Shown in pieces: positions 17,456 to 26,000 of a DNA stretch of 64,000 nucleotides. The stretch is from the NCBI GenBank assembly GCA_964445115.1, contig CAYUJU010000005.1:1-64000 (forward strand). Reading direction: 5' to 3'. The DNA comes from CAIJXJ01 sp964445115. Lineage in GTDB: Bacteria > Pseudomonadota > Gammaproteobacteria > Burkholderiales > Methylophilaceae. Every line of letters starts with the position of its first letter. The first letter of the stretch is position 1. Below the pieces are notes generated by a model. It did no database searches and had not been told where the DNA came from. It saw only the letters and a program-made list of their open reading frames with translations. A program made the position numbers and the translations under genes.

Positions 17456-17820
17456 TCAGAAGCGCCAGCCTGAAAAGCGGCTTGATATTCTGCTGCCGCA
17501 AAGCCGGTGGCCAGTATTTGACCATCGCGTTCCAGCACGGGCCGTTTGATCACATTGGGTTTTTCCAGCATCAGGGCCAGCGCGGAAGCGTCGTCACGGA
17601 TCGAGGCTTTCACTTCGTCGGGCAACTGACCCCAAGTGGGGCCGGTTTTCTTGAGCAGTTTCTGCCAGCCGAGTTGTTGCAGCCAGCCGGCGATCAGTGC
17701 TTCGGAAACGCCTTGTTTCTTGAAGTCGTGAAATTCGTAGGTGACGCCCTGCGCGGCAAGAAATTCGCGCGCTTTCTTGACTGTGCCGCAGTTCGGGATG
17801 CCGTAGAGTGTGATGGACAT
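17452..17820 (-). CDS. yffB: ArsC/Spx-like protein YffB
   Basis: A 122-residue thioredoxin-fold protein of the ArsC/Spx superfamily. The start MSITLYGIPNCGTVKKAREF has the single N-terminal Cys (C11) but not the CGTSR of arsenate reductases, and NVIKRPVLERDG gives the conserved cis-Pro region. YffB-type proteins are usually annotated as Spx/MgsR-like and their reaction is unknown. Pairing with dapE and dapD is common in proteobacteria. The next gene upstream ends directly at its start codon. Confidence 0.88.
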   Translation of the reverse strand: MSITLYGIPNCGTVKKAREFLAAQGVTYEFHDFKKQGVSEALIAGWLQQLGWQKLLKKTGPTWGQLPDEVKASIRDDASALALMLEKPNVIKRPVLERDGQILATGFAAAEYQAAFQAGASE

Positions 17821-18390
17821 TTAAAACAACTCGATATCGTTACCTTGGGACTGTTTCTCGGCCATGAACTGCTCAATGGCCTGGTCGACCGGGATGCCCT
17901 TGAGGACGGCCTCGAACATGAAACGTTCCTCGTCCGTCGTATATTTGGCGCGGATGGCGTTCTGCAGGCCGGCCCATTCCTCCGGATTGAACAGGCGCTT
18001 GCGGTCACCGATCAGGTCGCCCATCTGTGACAGGCTGGCGCAGACATGGTCCAGACGCTGCACCAGTTTGTCGTAGAACTGGAAGGAGATGATCGCCTGA
18101 TGCACCATGCCGGACACCTGGCTGGTTTCCGCGACCATTTCGGCCTTGGAGATACCGGCTTCTCCGCCCTCGGGCAGGGCGGCCAGCCTGGCGCTGATCC
18201 TGGCCAGCGACTCGGCCATGCCGGTAAATGCCTGCGTCAGGGTGTTGACGGAGGCATTGCTGTCCTTCATCGCGGTGTCGATCTGCGTGGCAGCCAGTTC
18301 CAGCATCAGCACGGTTTCGCGGATCTGGCTCCAGTCCAGGTCCGGGGACTGTGCCGTGCTCATGGGGGTGCTCAGCGAATGTTCCTGCAT
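17821..18390 (-). CDS. Helical protein, CheZ-like in part
   Basis: 189 residues, predicted mainly helical. QIRETVLMLELAATQIDTAM and LTQAFTGMAESLARISARL look like long heptad helices, and QAIISFQFYDKLVQRLDHV recalls the FQD-type segment of CheZ-like proteins. The C-terminus ends in an acidic-hydrophobic tail, GNDIELF, similar in style to peptides that bind response regulators. No catalytic motif is certain. It lies between dapD and yffB and may be translated from ATG 18390 or 18363. Function is open; a link to chemotaxis or signalling is inference. Confidence 0.55.
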   Translation of the reverse strand: MQEHSLSTPMSTAQSPDLDWSQIRETVLMLELAATQIDTAMKDSNASVNTLTQAFTGMAESLARISARLAALPEGGEAGISKAEMVAETSQVSGMVHQAIISFQFYDKLVQRLDHVCASLSQMGDLIGDRKRLFNPEEWAGLQNAIRAKYTTDEERFMFEAVLKGIPVDQAIEQFMAEKQSQGNDIELF

Positions 18391-18418
18391 CGATCAGTTC
18401 TTTCCGTGAGGCGGTGGA

Positions 18419-19240
18419 CTAGATCCCGCGCAGCAGTTCGTTGATGCCGACCTTACCCAGCGTCTTGGCGTCGACCTTCTTGACGATGACCGCGCAGTAC
18501 AGGCTGTAGGAGCCATCCTTGGAGGGCAGGTTGCCGCTCACCACGACGGAGCCAGCCGGGACGCGGCCGTAGAACACTTCGCCGGTTTCGCGATCGTAAA
18601 TCTTGGTGGACTGGCCGATGTACACGCCCATGGAGATGACGCAGTTGTCTTCCACAATCACGCCTTCGACCACTTCGGAACGGGCGCCGATGAAGCAGTT
18701 GTCGCCAATGATGGTCGGGCCGGCCTGCACTGGTTCCAGCACACCGCCGATACCGACGCCGCCGGACAGGTGCACGTTCTTGCCGATCTGGGCGCAGGAA
18801 CCGACGGTAGCCCAGGTGTCGACCATGGTGCCTTCGTCAACGTAGGCGCCAATGTTGACGTAGGACGGCATCAGCACGACGTTCTTGCCGATGAAGGAGC
18901 CGCGGCGCACGATCGCGTTCGGTACCACGCGGAAACCGCCGGCCTTGAAATCAGCCTCGGTGTAGTTGGCAAACTTGGGCGGCACCTTGTCGAAATACTT
19001 GGTCACGCCGTCGTCCATCAGCACGTTGTCTTCCAGGCGGAAGGACAGTAGCACGGCCTTCTTGATCCACTGGTGGGTCACCCAGTTGCCGTCGATCTTC
19101 TCGGCGACGCGCAGGCGGCCGGCGTTCAGCTCTTCCAGCACGCCGAACACGGCGTCCTTGGTCTTGCTGTCGGCATTGGCGGGGTTGATGTCGGCGCGGC
19201 GATCGAAGGCGTCTTCGATGAACTGTTGAAGGTCTTGCAT
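18419..19240 (-). CDS. dapD: Tetrahydrodipicolinate N-succinyltransferase
   Basis: A 273-residue left-handed beta-helix acyltransferase that succinylates tetrahydrodipicolinate using succinyl-CoA. It begins MQDLQQFIEDAFDRRADINP and has hexapeptide repeats across residues 110-220 (VVLMPSYVNIGAYVDEGTMV, GGVGIGGVLEPVQAGP), then the C-terminal SLYCAVIVKKVD. Length matches E. coli DapD (274). With dapE in the same cluster it covers two steps of the succinylase branch of DAP synthesis. Confidence 0.98.
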   Translation of the reverse strand: MQDLQQFIEDAFDRRADINPANADSKTKDAVFGVLEELNAGRLRVAEKIDGNWVTHQWIKKAVLLSFRLEDNVLMDDGVTKYFDKVPPKFANYTEADFKAGGFRVVPNAIVRRGSFIGKNVVLMPSYVNIGAYVDEGTMVDTWATVGSCAQIGKNVHLSGGVGIGGVLEPVQAGPTIIGDNCFIGARSEVVEGVIVEDNCVISMGVYIGQSTKIYDRETGEVFYGRVPAGSVVVSGNLPSKDGSYSLYCAVIVKKVDAKTLGKVGINELLRGI

Positions 19241-19296
19241 GGTGAATCCTTAAGGCTTTGAAAAAAGCGTAATTTTACTTGGTTCTGGGCGGTTCG

Positions 19297-19875
19297 TCAG
19301 TCTTTGATCTGTCGCAGCTTGTCGAGGTCACGGCGGTAGGCCTCGGCGTCCCCATATTCGAGGAATTGCTGGTAACGCAGGTGCGATCCGAGCGATCGGC
19401 GCGCGTGTTTGATCGGACACCAGTATTGCTCGGTGCGGGCGACGATTTCCGTCAGGTAACCCAGCAGCCCGTTGCCGTAGGAGCAGTAGGCGCAGTTGAG
19501 TTTTTCCAGCAGGTTGAGATAGGCCAGCTGGTGGCGGTCGAATACCAGATAGTCGCTGCGTCTGACCTTGGGGATGCCAAGCAGCGGGAAACAGACCGCG
19601 TGATACAGGCTGGCCAGCAGGTCAAGCAGCAACAGGGCAGGGAATACGGCGTAAATGAACGGGGCGACCAGCACATGGCGCGGTTCCGGCATGAGCGCAT
19701 AACGGAACAGGTTGACCTTGAAGCGGCGCTGCATGCGCAGGGCCTCACGCTCGAACCGTACCTTGTGGCCGACCAGACGATACTGGATCCGGCTACGGGC
19801 CTGGTCCAGTTCGGTCTCGAGTTCCTGCTCCAGCGCTTTGATGCGCGCAACGAGTTCGCTGATGTGGTCGTTCAT
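19297..19875 (-). CDS. Conserved protein of unknown function with a membrane hairpin
   Basis: 192 residues. An N-terminal coiled coil (HISELVARIKALEQELETEL, residues 3-30) and basic region precede a hydrophobic segment, HVLVAPFIYAVFPALLLLDL, about residues 66-90, then a Cys-containing stretch NCAYCSYGNGLLGYLTEIV and TEQYWCPIKHARR. I recall similar uncharacterised proteins in betaproteobacteria but no named function. The three Cys within about 30 residues could bind a metal. It stands alone between dapD and the M48 gene, separated from the latter by a terminator. Confidence 0.75.
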   Translation of the reverse strand: MNDHISELVARIKALEQELETELDQARSRIQYRLVGHKVRFEREALRMQRRFKVNLFRYALMPEPRHVLVAPFIYAVFPALLLLDLLASLYHAVCFPLLGIPKVRRSDYLVFDRHQLAYLNLLEKLNCAYCSYGNGLLGYLTEIVARTEQYWCPIKHARRSLGSHLRYQQFLEYGDAEAYRRDLDKLRQIKD

Positions 19876-19882
19876 GCAGAAG

Positions 19883-19917
19883 CCTTGAAAAAAGAAGAGG
19901 GCGCACGGGGCACCCTC
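19883..19917 (-). terminator. Rho-independent terminator after the M48 gene
   Basis: On the minus strand an 8-bp stem (GAGGGTGC / GCGCCCTC, one G-U pair) with a short CCCGT loop is followed by a T-rich tail. It lies 23 bases past the stop of the M48 lipoprotein gene. Confidence 0.7.
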
Positions 19918-19939
19918 GGCATACTACCATGGCATGGGG

Positions 19940-20779
19940 TTAGCCCCGCTTTGCCTTGGCTTCCTGATACAGCGGCATGACGGTAGGGATCAGGCCTTTC
20001 AGGTCCTGAATGCGCGACTGCTCGGACGGGTGGGTGCTCATCCATTCCGGCGGCTTGCTGCCGCCCTGGGCGCCCATTTTCTGCCACAGGCTCACGGCCG
20101 CGTTGGGGTCGTAGCCAGCCCGTGCGGAGAGTTCCAGCCCGATACGGTCTGCCTCGCGCTCGCCCTCGCGGCTGTTGGGCAGGGTGAGTGCCAATGTACC
20201 TACCGTGGCTGCGATGCCCATGGAGGCCTTGGCGGTGTTGGCATCGTCAGAGAGGATGGCAGCGAGGATGCCAATGCCGACCACGCCCGCTTGCTGGGCA
20301 TAGGCCTGCGACATGCGTTCACGCCCGTGTTCGCGCAACGCGTGAGCGATTTCGTGGCCGATCACGGCAGCGAGTTCGTCATCCGTTGCATTCAGTTTTT
20401 CGATCAGGCCGGAGTAGACCATGATCTTGCCGCCGGGCATGCAGTAGGCGTTGACTTGCTTGTCCTCCTGCACGTTGACTTCCCATTTCCATTGCAGCGC
20501 ATCCGGGCGGAAGACGCCGGTCTGCGCAATCAGCCGTTTGGAAATGGCGCGCACCCGCTCCGTCTGCTGCGGATTCTGGTTCAACTGGTGCTTGGAGTCA
20601 GCCTCCTTCAGCGTTTGCAGGTAGCTTTGCGCCGCCATATTGTCCACCTGCTTGGTGGACAGCATCATGAACTGCTTGCGCTCGACGCCGACCGCCCCTG
20701 ACTTGGTCGTCTGGGTGGAGGCGCAACCGCCCAGCGCGAGCGACAGCGTGATCAGCAGCAGGGAGAGAGTGCGATTCAT
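19940..20779 (-). CDS. M48 family metalloprotease lipoprotein (LoiP/YcaL-like)
   Basis: 279 residues. A lipobox (LALGGCAS) follows a short signal peptide, so the protein is a lipid-anchored periplasmic protease. The zinc site is GHEIAHALREHGRERMS near residue 145, with the third ligand Glu in SREGEREADRIGLEL. This matches the stand-alone LoiP/YcaL proteases that degrade or assist outer-membrane proteins. The ATG at 20779 has a GAGGA ribosome-binding site seven bases upstream and is preferred over a TTG at 20791. Confidence 0.92.
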   Translation of the reverse strand: MNRTLSLLLITLSLALGGCASTQTTKSGAVGVERKQFMMLSTKQVDNMAAQSYLQTLKEADSKHQLNQNPQQTERVRAISKRLIAQTGVFRPDALQWKWEVNVQEDKQVNAYCMPGGKIMVYSGLIEKLNATDDELAAVIGHEIAHALREHGRERMSQAYAQQAGVVGIGILAAILSDDANTAKASMGIAATVGTLALTLPNSREGEREADRIGLELSARAGYDPNAAVSLWQKMGAQGGSKPPEWMSTHPSEQSRIQDLKGLIPTVMPLYQEAKAKRG

Positions 20780-20787
20780 GTTAATCC

Positions 20788-21051
20788 TCAATGTTTCTGG
20801 TCACGTTTGCAGGCTGCAGCTTCTTCTTCGGAGAGCTTGCCATCATGGTTCGTGTCCATCGCATCAAAATTTTTCTCGTGCATAGCCTGGGCTTCTGCCT
20901 TGTCGAGCGCCCCGTCCTTGTTGGTGTCGGCCGAGGTGAAGTGGTCCTTCTTGTGCATCTTGCAGTGAGCGCCTTCGTCGTGATGGTCTGCCAGCACGGG
21001 CATTGAGATCGTGAAAAGTGATGCGGCGATGAGAGTGAACAGCGTTTTCAT
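20788..21051 (-). CDS. Secreted EF-hand calcium-binding protein
   Basis: 87 residues. The signal peptide ends around SMPVLADHHD. Two canonical EF-hand loops follow: DTNKDGALDKAE (residues 42-53) and DTNHDGKLSEEE (66-77), both with the acidic residues at positions 1, 3, 5 and 12 needed for calcium. A His/Cys-rich stretch GAHCKMHKKDH precedes them. The ATG at 21051 is fixed by a strong AGGAGG seven bases upstream. It lies nine bases before the M48 protease start and is probably co-transcribed; a calcium-dependent link is only a guess. Confidence 0.88.
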   Translation of the reverse strand: MKTLFTLIAASLFTISMPVLADHHDEGAHCKMHKKDHFTSADTNKDGALDKAEAQAMHEKNFDAMDTNHDGKLSEEEAAACKRDQKH

Positions 21052-21108
21052 GGGAGCCTCCTGAGGTAAATGGATATTCAACAAACGCATGATAATCGAA
21101 TCGGTTGA

Positions 21109-22992
21109 TCAGAGTGTCACTTGCGCGCCAAGTTCGACCACGCGGTTGGGTGGAAGTTTGAAATAGGTGGTGATGCTGCCGGCGTTGCGGAACATCGCGA
21201 CGAAGAGCTTCTCGCGCCACAGTGCCATTTCCGAATTGGGTTTGGGGATCACGGATTCCTTGCCGATGAAGAACGAGGTATCCATCATGTCCATTTCCAG
21301 GCCGTAGACGCGGCATTCTTCCAGTTCGCGTGGCAGGTCGGGCTCGTCCTTGAAGCCATAACTGATCTCGACGCGGAAAAAGCCGTGGCCGAGGCGCTGC
21401 ACCAGCAGCCGTTCGTGTTCCGGCACGTGCGGGATGTCCTCGATCTTGACCTTGGCCAGTACCACCTGGTCGTGCAGCACCTTGTTGTGCTTGAGGTTGT
21501 GCAGCAGGGCACTGGGGACGCCTGCGGTGTTGGGTGTCATGAATACGGCCGTGCCTTGCACGCGGGTGACGCTGTCGCCAGCCATGGCGTCGACGAAGGG
21601 CTCCAGCGCCATGGCATCTTCGGCCTGGCGTTTGTACAACAGCGCGCGCCCGCTTTTCCAGGTGGTCATGAGGGTGAAGATGACGATGCCGATCAGGATG
21701 GGGAACCAGCCGCCGGCCGGGATTTTCAGGATGTTGGCGCCGAAGAAGGCCAGGTCAATGGTGAGGAACATCCCGGCCAGCAAGAGGGTCTGTGCCCAGC
21801 TCCAGCCCCACACGCCGCGGAATACCAGCGCAGCGAGCAGGGTGGTGATCACCATGTCGCCGGTCACGGCGATGCCGTAAGCGGCTGCCAGGTTGGAAGA
21901 GGAGCCGAAGCCGACGACCAGCGCCATGACCATGATCATCAGGCCCCAGTTGACGGCAGGGAGATAGATCTGGCCTTTTTCACTCTCCGAGGTGTGCATC
22001 ACCAGCATGCGCGGCAGATACCCCAGTTGCAGCGCCTGACGGGACACGGAAAACGCGCCGGAAATGACGGCCTGTGAAGCGATCACGGTGGAAAGGGTGG
22101 CGAGGGCGATCAGCGGATACACGGCCCAGTCCGGCGCCAGCAGGTAGAAGGGGTTCTTGACTGCGGTGGGGTCGTGCAGGATGAGCGCGCCCTGACCGAA
22201 GTAATTCAGGATCAGCGCCGGCAGGACGAAACCGAACCATGCCAGCTTGATGGGTTTGCGGCCGAAATGGCCCATGTCGGCGTACAACGCTTCCCCACCG
22301 GTCACGGCCAGAACGACGGCACCCAGCGCGACGAAGGCCAGCCAGTGGTTACCCGTGAAAAAATGCAGCGCATAAATCGGGTTGACGGCTTGCAGCACCT
22401 GCGGATCGTGCAGGATGTTGGTAATGCCCATCACGCCGAGCGATCCGAACCATAACAGCATGACGGGGCCGAACAGCTTGCCCACCGTGGCCGTGCCGTG
22501 GCGTTGCATCCAGAACAGGCCGAACAGCACGACCAGCGTGATCGGAATGATGTAGGGGTGCAGTTGCGGCGAGGCGATCTCCAGCCCTTCGACTGCGGAG
22601 AGTACAGAAATGGCCGGTGTCACCATCCCGTCGGCGAAGAACATGCAGGCGCCGATGATGCCGGCGTACATGATGAAGCGTTGCCTGCCCGGGTTGTTGA
22701 TCGCCTGCTGCCCGGCCAGCGCGATCAGTGCCATGATGCCGCCTTCGCCGCGGTTGTCGGCACGCATGACGAAGGCCACGTACTTGATGGTGACGACCAG
22801 GATCAGGGCCCACAGGATCAGCGACAGGATGCCCATGACGTTGTCAGGGGTCACTGGAATGGGATGGTGGCTCGCGAATACTTCCTTCATCGTATACAGC
22901 GGGCTGGTGCCGATGTCACCGAACACCACCCCCAGTGCGGCTAGAGAAAGTGCAGCCAGCCGGGATTTATGTTCGGGTCCGGAAGTGTCCAT
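21109..22992 (-). CDS. kup: Kup/Trk-type potassium uptake protein
   Basis: 627 residues, close to E. coli Kup (622). The N-terminal GVVFGDIGTSPLYTMKEVF is diagnostic. About twelve membrane segments run to residue 440, followed by a cytoplasmic domain containing GTAVFMTPNTAGVPSALLHN and ending in FKLPPNRVVELGAQVTL. It imports potassium with protons across the inner membrane. It is a single gene with no visible operon partner; the 57 bases to the EF-hand gene hold no clear terminator. Confidence 0.97.
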   Translation of the reverse strand: MDTSGPEHKSRLAALSLAALGVVFGDIGTSPLYTMKEVFASHHPIPVTPDNVMGILSLILWALILVVTIKYVAFVMRADNRGEGGIMALIALAGQQAINNPGRQRFIMYAGIIGACMFFADGMVTPAISVLSAVEGLEIASPQLHPYIIPITLVVLFGLFWMQRHGTATVGKLFGPVMLLWFGSLGVMGITNILHDPQVLQAVNPIYALHFFTGNHWLAFVALGAVVLAVTGGEALYADMGHFGRKPIKLAWFGFVLPALILNYFGQGALILHDPTAVKNPFYLLAPDWAVYPLIALATLSTVIASQAVISGAFSVSRQALQLGYLPRMLVMHTSESEKGQIYLPAVNWGLMIMVMALVVGFGSSSNLAAAYGIAVTGDMVITTLLAALVFRGVWGWSWAQTLLLAGMFLTIDLAFFGANILKIPAGGWFPILIGIVIFTLMTTWKSGRALLYKRQAEDAMALEPFVDAMAGDSVTRVQGTAVFMTPNTAGVPSALLHNLKHNKVLHDQVVLAKVKIEDIPHVPEHERLLVQRLGHGFFRVEISYGFKDEPDLPRELEECRVYGLEMDMMDTSFFIGKESVIPKPNSEMALWREKLFVAMFRNAGSITTYFKLPPNRVVELGAQVTL

Positions 22993-23066
22993 TGAAGGTT
23001 CTGGAAATGGTCGAAACGTGAATTCTACAGCGGATTCATGGAGCCCGTCTGAACCCGCGGGTCAAA

Positions 23067-26000
23067 TCACGTCGGATGAAGCACTCCGCTGGCAAGCAAC
23101 TTTGCGAACTCATCGGCAGGGATGGGCCTGCTGAACAGGTAGCCCTGTACCTCGTCGCACTGGCGCGCGCGCAGGAATGCCAGTTGCTCCACCGTTTCCA
23201 CCCCCTCGGCGATGACCTTGAAGCCGAGGCTCTTGGCCATGTTGATGATGGCGATGACGATGGCCTCGTCGTTGACGTCATGGGCCAGGTGCTGCACGAA
23301 GGACTGGTCAATCTTGAGCTTGTCGACCTGAAAGCGTTTCAGGTAGGAGAGCGAGGAATAGCCGGTGCCGAAATCGTCAATCGAGAGTTTTGGGCCGAGG
23401 GCATGCAGTCGCTCGACTGTTTCGATGGTGAATTCGATGTTCTCCATCGCAATACTTTCCGTCAGTTCGAGTTCGAGATAGGCCGGGTCCAGCTGGTGCT
23501 GCCGCAGCAATGTGCTCACCATGTCGACCAGGTTGTTCTGGCGGAACTGCGCGATGGAAAGATTGACGGCGACAGGCACGATGCCCAGTCCTGCCCGCTG
23601 CCATGCGGCGTTCTGGCGGACCGCCTCCGACATGACCCACTCGCCGATGGCGGTGATGAGACCGACTTCTTCTGCAATCGGAATGAACTCCCCTGGTGGG
23701 GTCAGGCCCCATTCGGGGTGTTGCCAGCGCACCAGGGCCTCGGCGCCTACGATTTGGCCCGAAATGGCGTCGACTTGCGGTTGGTAGTGCAGGACCAGTT
23801 GGTGTTGTTCCAACGCCTGGCGCAGGGCGATCTCGATTTCCAGCGTGTGTAGTGCCTGATGGAGCTGCTCTTCGGTGAAGAACTGATAGTTGTTTCGGCC
23901 GGCCTGTTTGGCACGGTACAGGGCTGTGTCGGCTGCCCGTGACAAGGTGCCAAAATCGTGACCATTTTCGGGATGCATCGCGATGCCGATGCTCGCTGTC
24001 AGGTTGAGTTGGTAGGGGTCCAGGTGATAAGGCTGGGCGAGCGCATCCAGGAGCTTTTGTGCGACCCGCGCTGCTCCCTCGGCGTTGGTGTCAGGGAGCA
24101 GGATCACAAACTCGTCCCCACCCATGCGGGACACGGTGTCCTCGTGGCGCACCGTCAGTTGCATACGTTTGGCGACTTCCTGCAGCAACTGGTCACCTAC
24201 GGCGTGGCCAAGGGAGTCGTTGACGTTCTTGAAGCGGTCCAGGTCCAGGTAGAGCGTGGCCAAGCTGGAGCGGGTGCGCGCAGCCAGCTGTAGCAGGTTG
24301 TTGACCCGATCTGTCAGTAGCGTGCGATTGGGCAGGCTGGTGAGCGGGTCGAAGTGTGCGAGGTACTCGATCTTTTGCTGCGCCTGCATACGCTCGGTGA
24401 GGTCCTCGACCATGGAGACAAAATAGTCAACCTGTCCGTCAGGCTTGCGCAGGCAGCGGACGGAGATGTGTGCCGACACAATGCCGCCGTTTTTATGTAT
24501 AAATCGCTTGTCCAGATCATAGCCATCCACTTCCCCCGCAAGTACACGGTTGAACTGGATGGCATCTTTCTCGATGTCGTCCGGGTGCGTGAGTTCTGGC
24601 CAGGGCTTACGCTTGAGCTCTTCTTCGGGGTAGCCCAGGATGTCGCACAAGGCCTTGTTGACCTCCAGCCAGCCCTTTTCGATGTCGACCGCTGCCATGC
24701 CGATCGGTGAGGTTTCGAAGTAGACCTGGAAATGCTGCTTGCTCTGTTTGAGCGCATTTTCCGCTGCCTTGCGCTCCGAGATGTCCAAGGCCAAGGCCAC
24801 AAACACCGGGTGTTCGCCATGCATCAACTGTAGATGAATCTCTACCGGGTAGCTTGTGCCGTCCTTGCGTTGGAGAACGGTTTCCAACATGAGGGTGGAT
24901 TGCTTGCCACTTTGCAAAAGGGCGATTGTCCGGGCATATTGATCCAGAGTGAATTCTGGACTGATATCCATCGGGGTCATGCCGCGCAATTCTTCGATTG
25001 AGTAACCGAGGTTCTGGCGGGCGCCTTCGTTCACCAGCTCGAAATGCAGGGTGGCTGCATCAAAAATGTAGATTTCGTTGAGGGATTTTTCGAGTGTCGC
25101 GCCCAGGCGTTCCAGATTGGTCTGCGCGGCGCGTAACTCGGTGATGTCGTTCGTGACGCCCTGGTAATGGGTAACTACACCATCTGCGTCGCGAACAACC
25201 GTGGTGTTGTCGCTGATCCAGCGTGTTTGACCATCTTGCGACAGGATGCGGTATTCCTGGTGGTAACGCTCATGCCCGCGCTGGGTGTTGGTTCGTACCT
25301 CGGCTGCGACGCGATCGACATCCTCAGGGTGAATGATGTCGGAAAACTTGAGTTTGCCGGAAAGGAAATCCTCTGCTGCATAGCCATATTGACTGACATT
25401 GCTGGAAACATACTCCGTGCGCCAGCCTTCACTTGGTGACCACCGCCAAAGCACGGACGGGCTATTCTCGACCACCAGGTTGGCGATCTCAAGCTTTTCG
25501 TGCGAAGCCTTCCGCTCGGCCCGGATATCCAGATTCTCCAGTGCCAGGCCGACGTCGCTGGCAACCTCCATGAGCAGTTGTGCTGCATCATCGTCAAAGG
25601 CGCCTGGTGTATCTTGATACAGCGTCAGGACAGCGCAGGGCCGGCCGTTTCGGCATACAGGAATTGCGGCGCTGGCCTGCCAGCCGTAGCGGGCGGCACG
25701 CTCGTGCCATTGGGCCGTGAGCGGGCTTTGCATGAAATCCTGTAAGAATACCGGGTGGTTTTCGCGCATGGCGGTGCCGGTAGGTCCCTGACCCTCAGGC
25801 ATGTCTGCGCGCGAGGAAATGGTAATGCCGTCCAGATATTCCGTGCCTCGCCCTGCGCTGGCGACGGGCTGGATAAGACCGGTATCTGGGTCCAGCGTGC
25901 CAATCCAAGCCATGACCATGCCTCCCTGTTGGGTGGCGATTTCACAGACCGACTGGTAAAGGCCGTGCTCGCTGAGGCTGAGGTTTTCAAACTCTTCACT

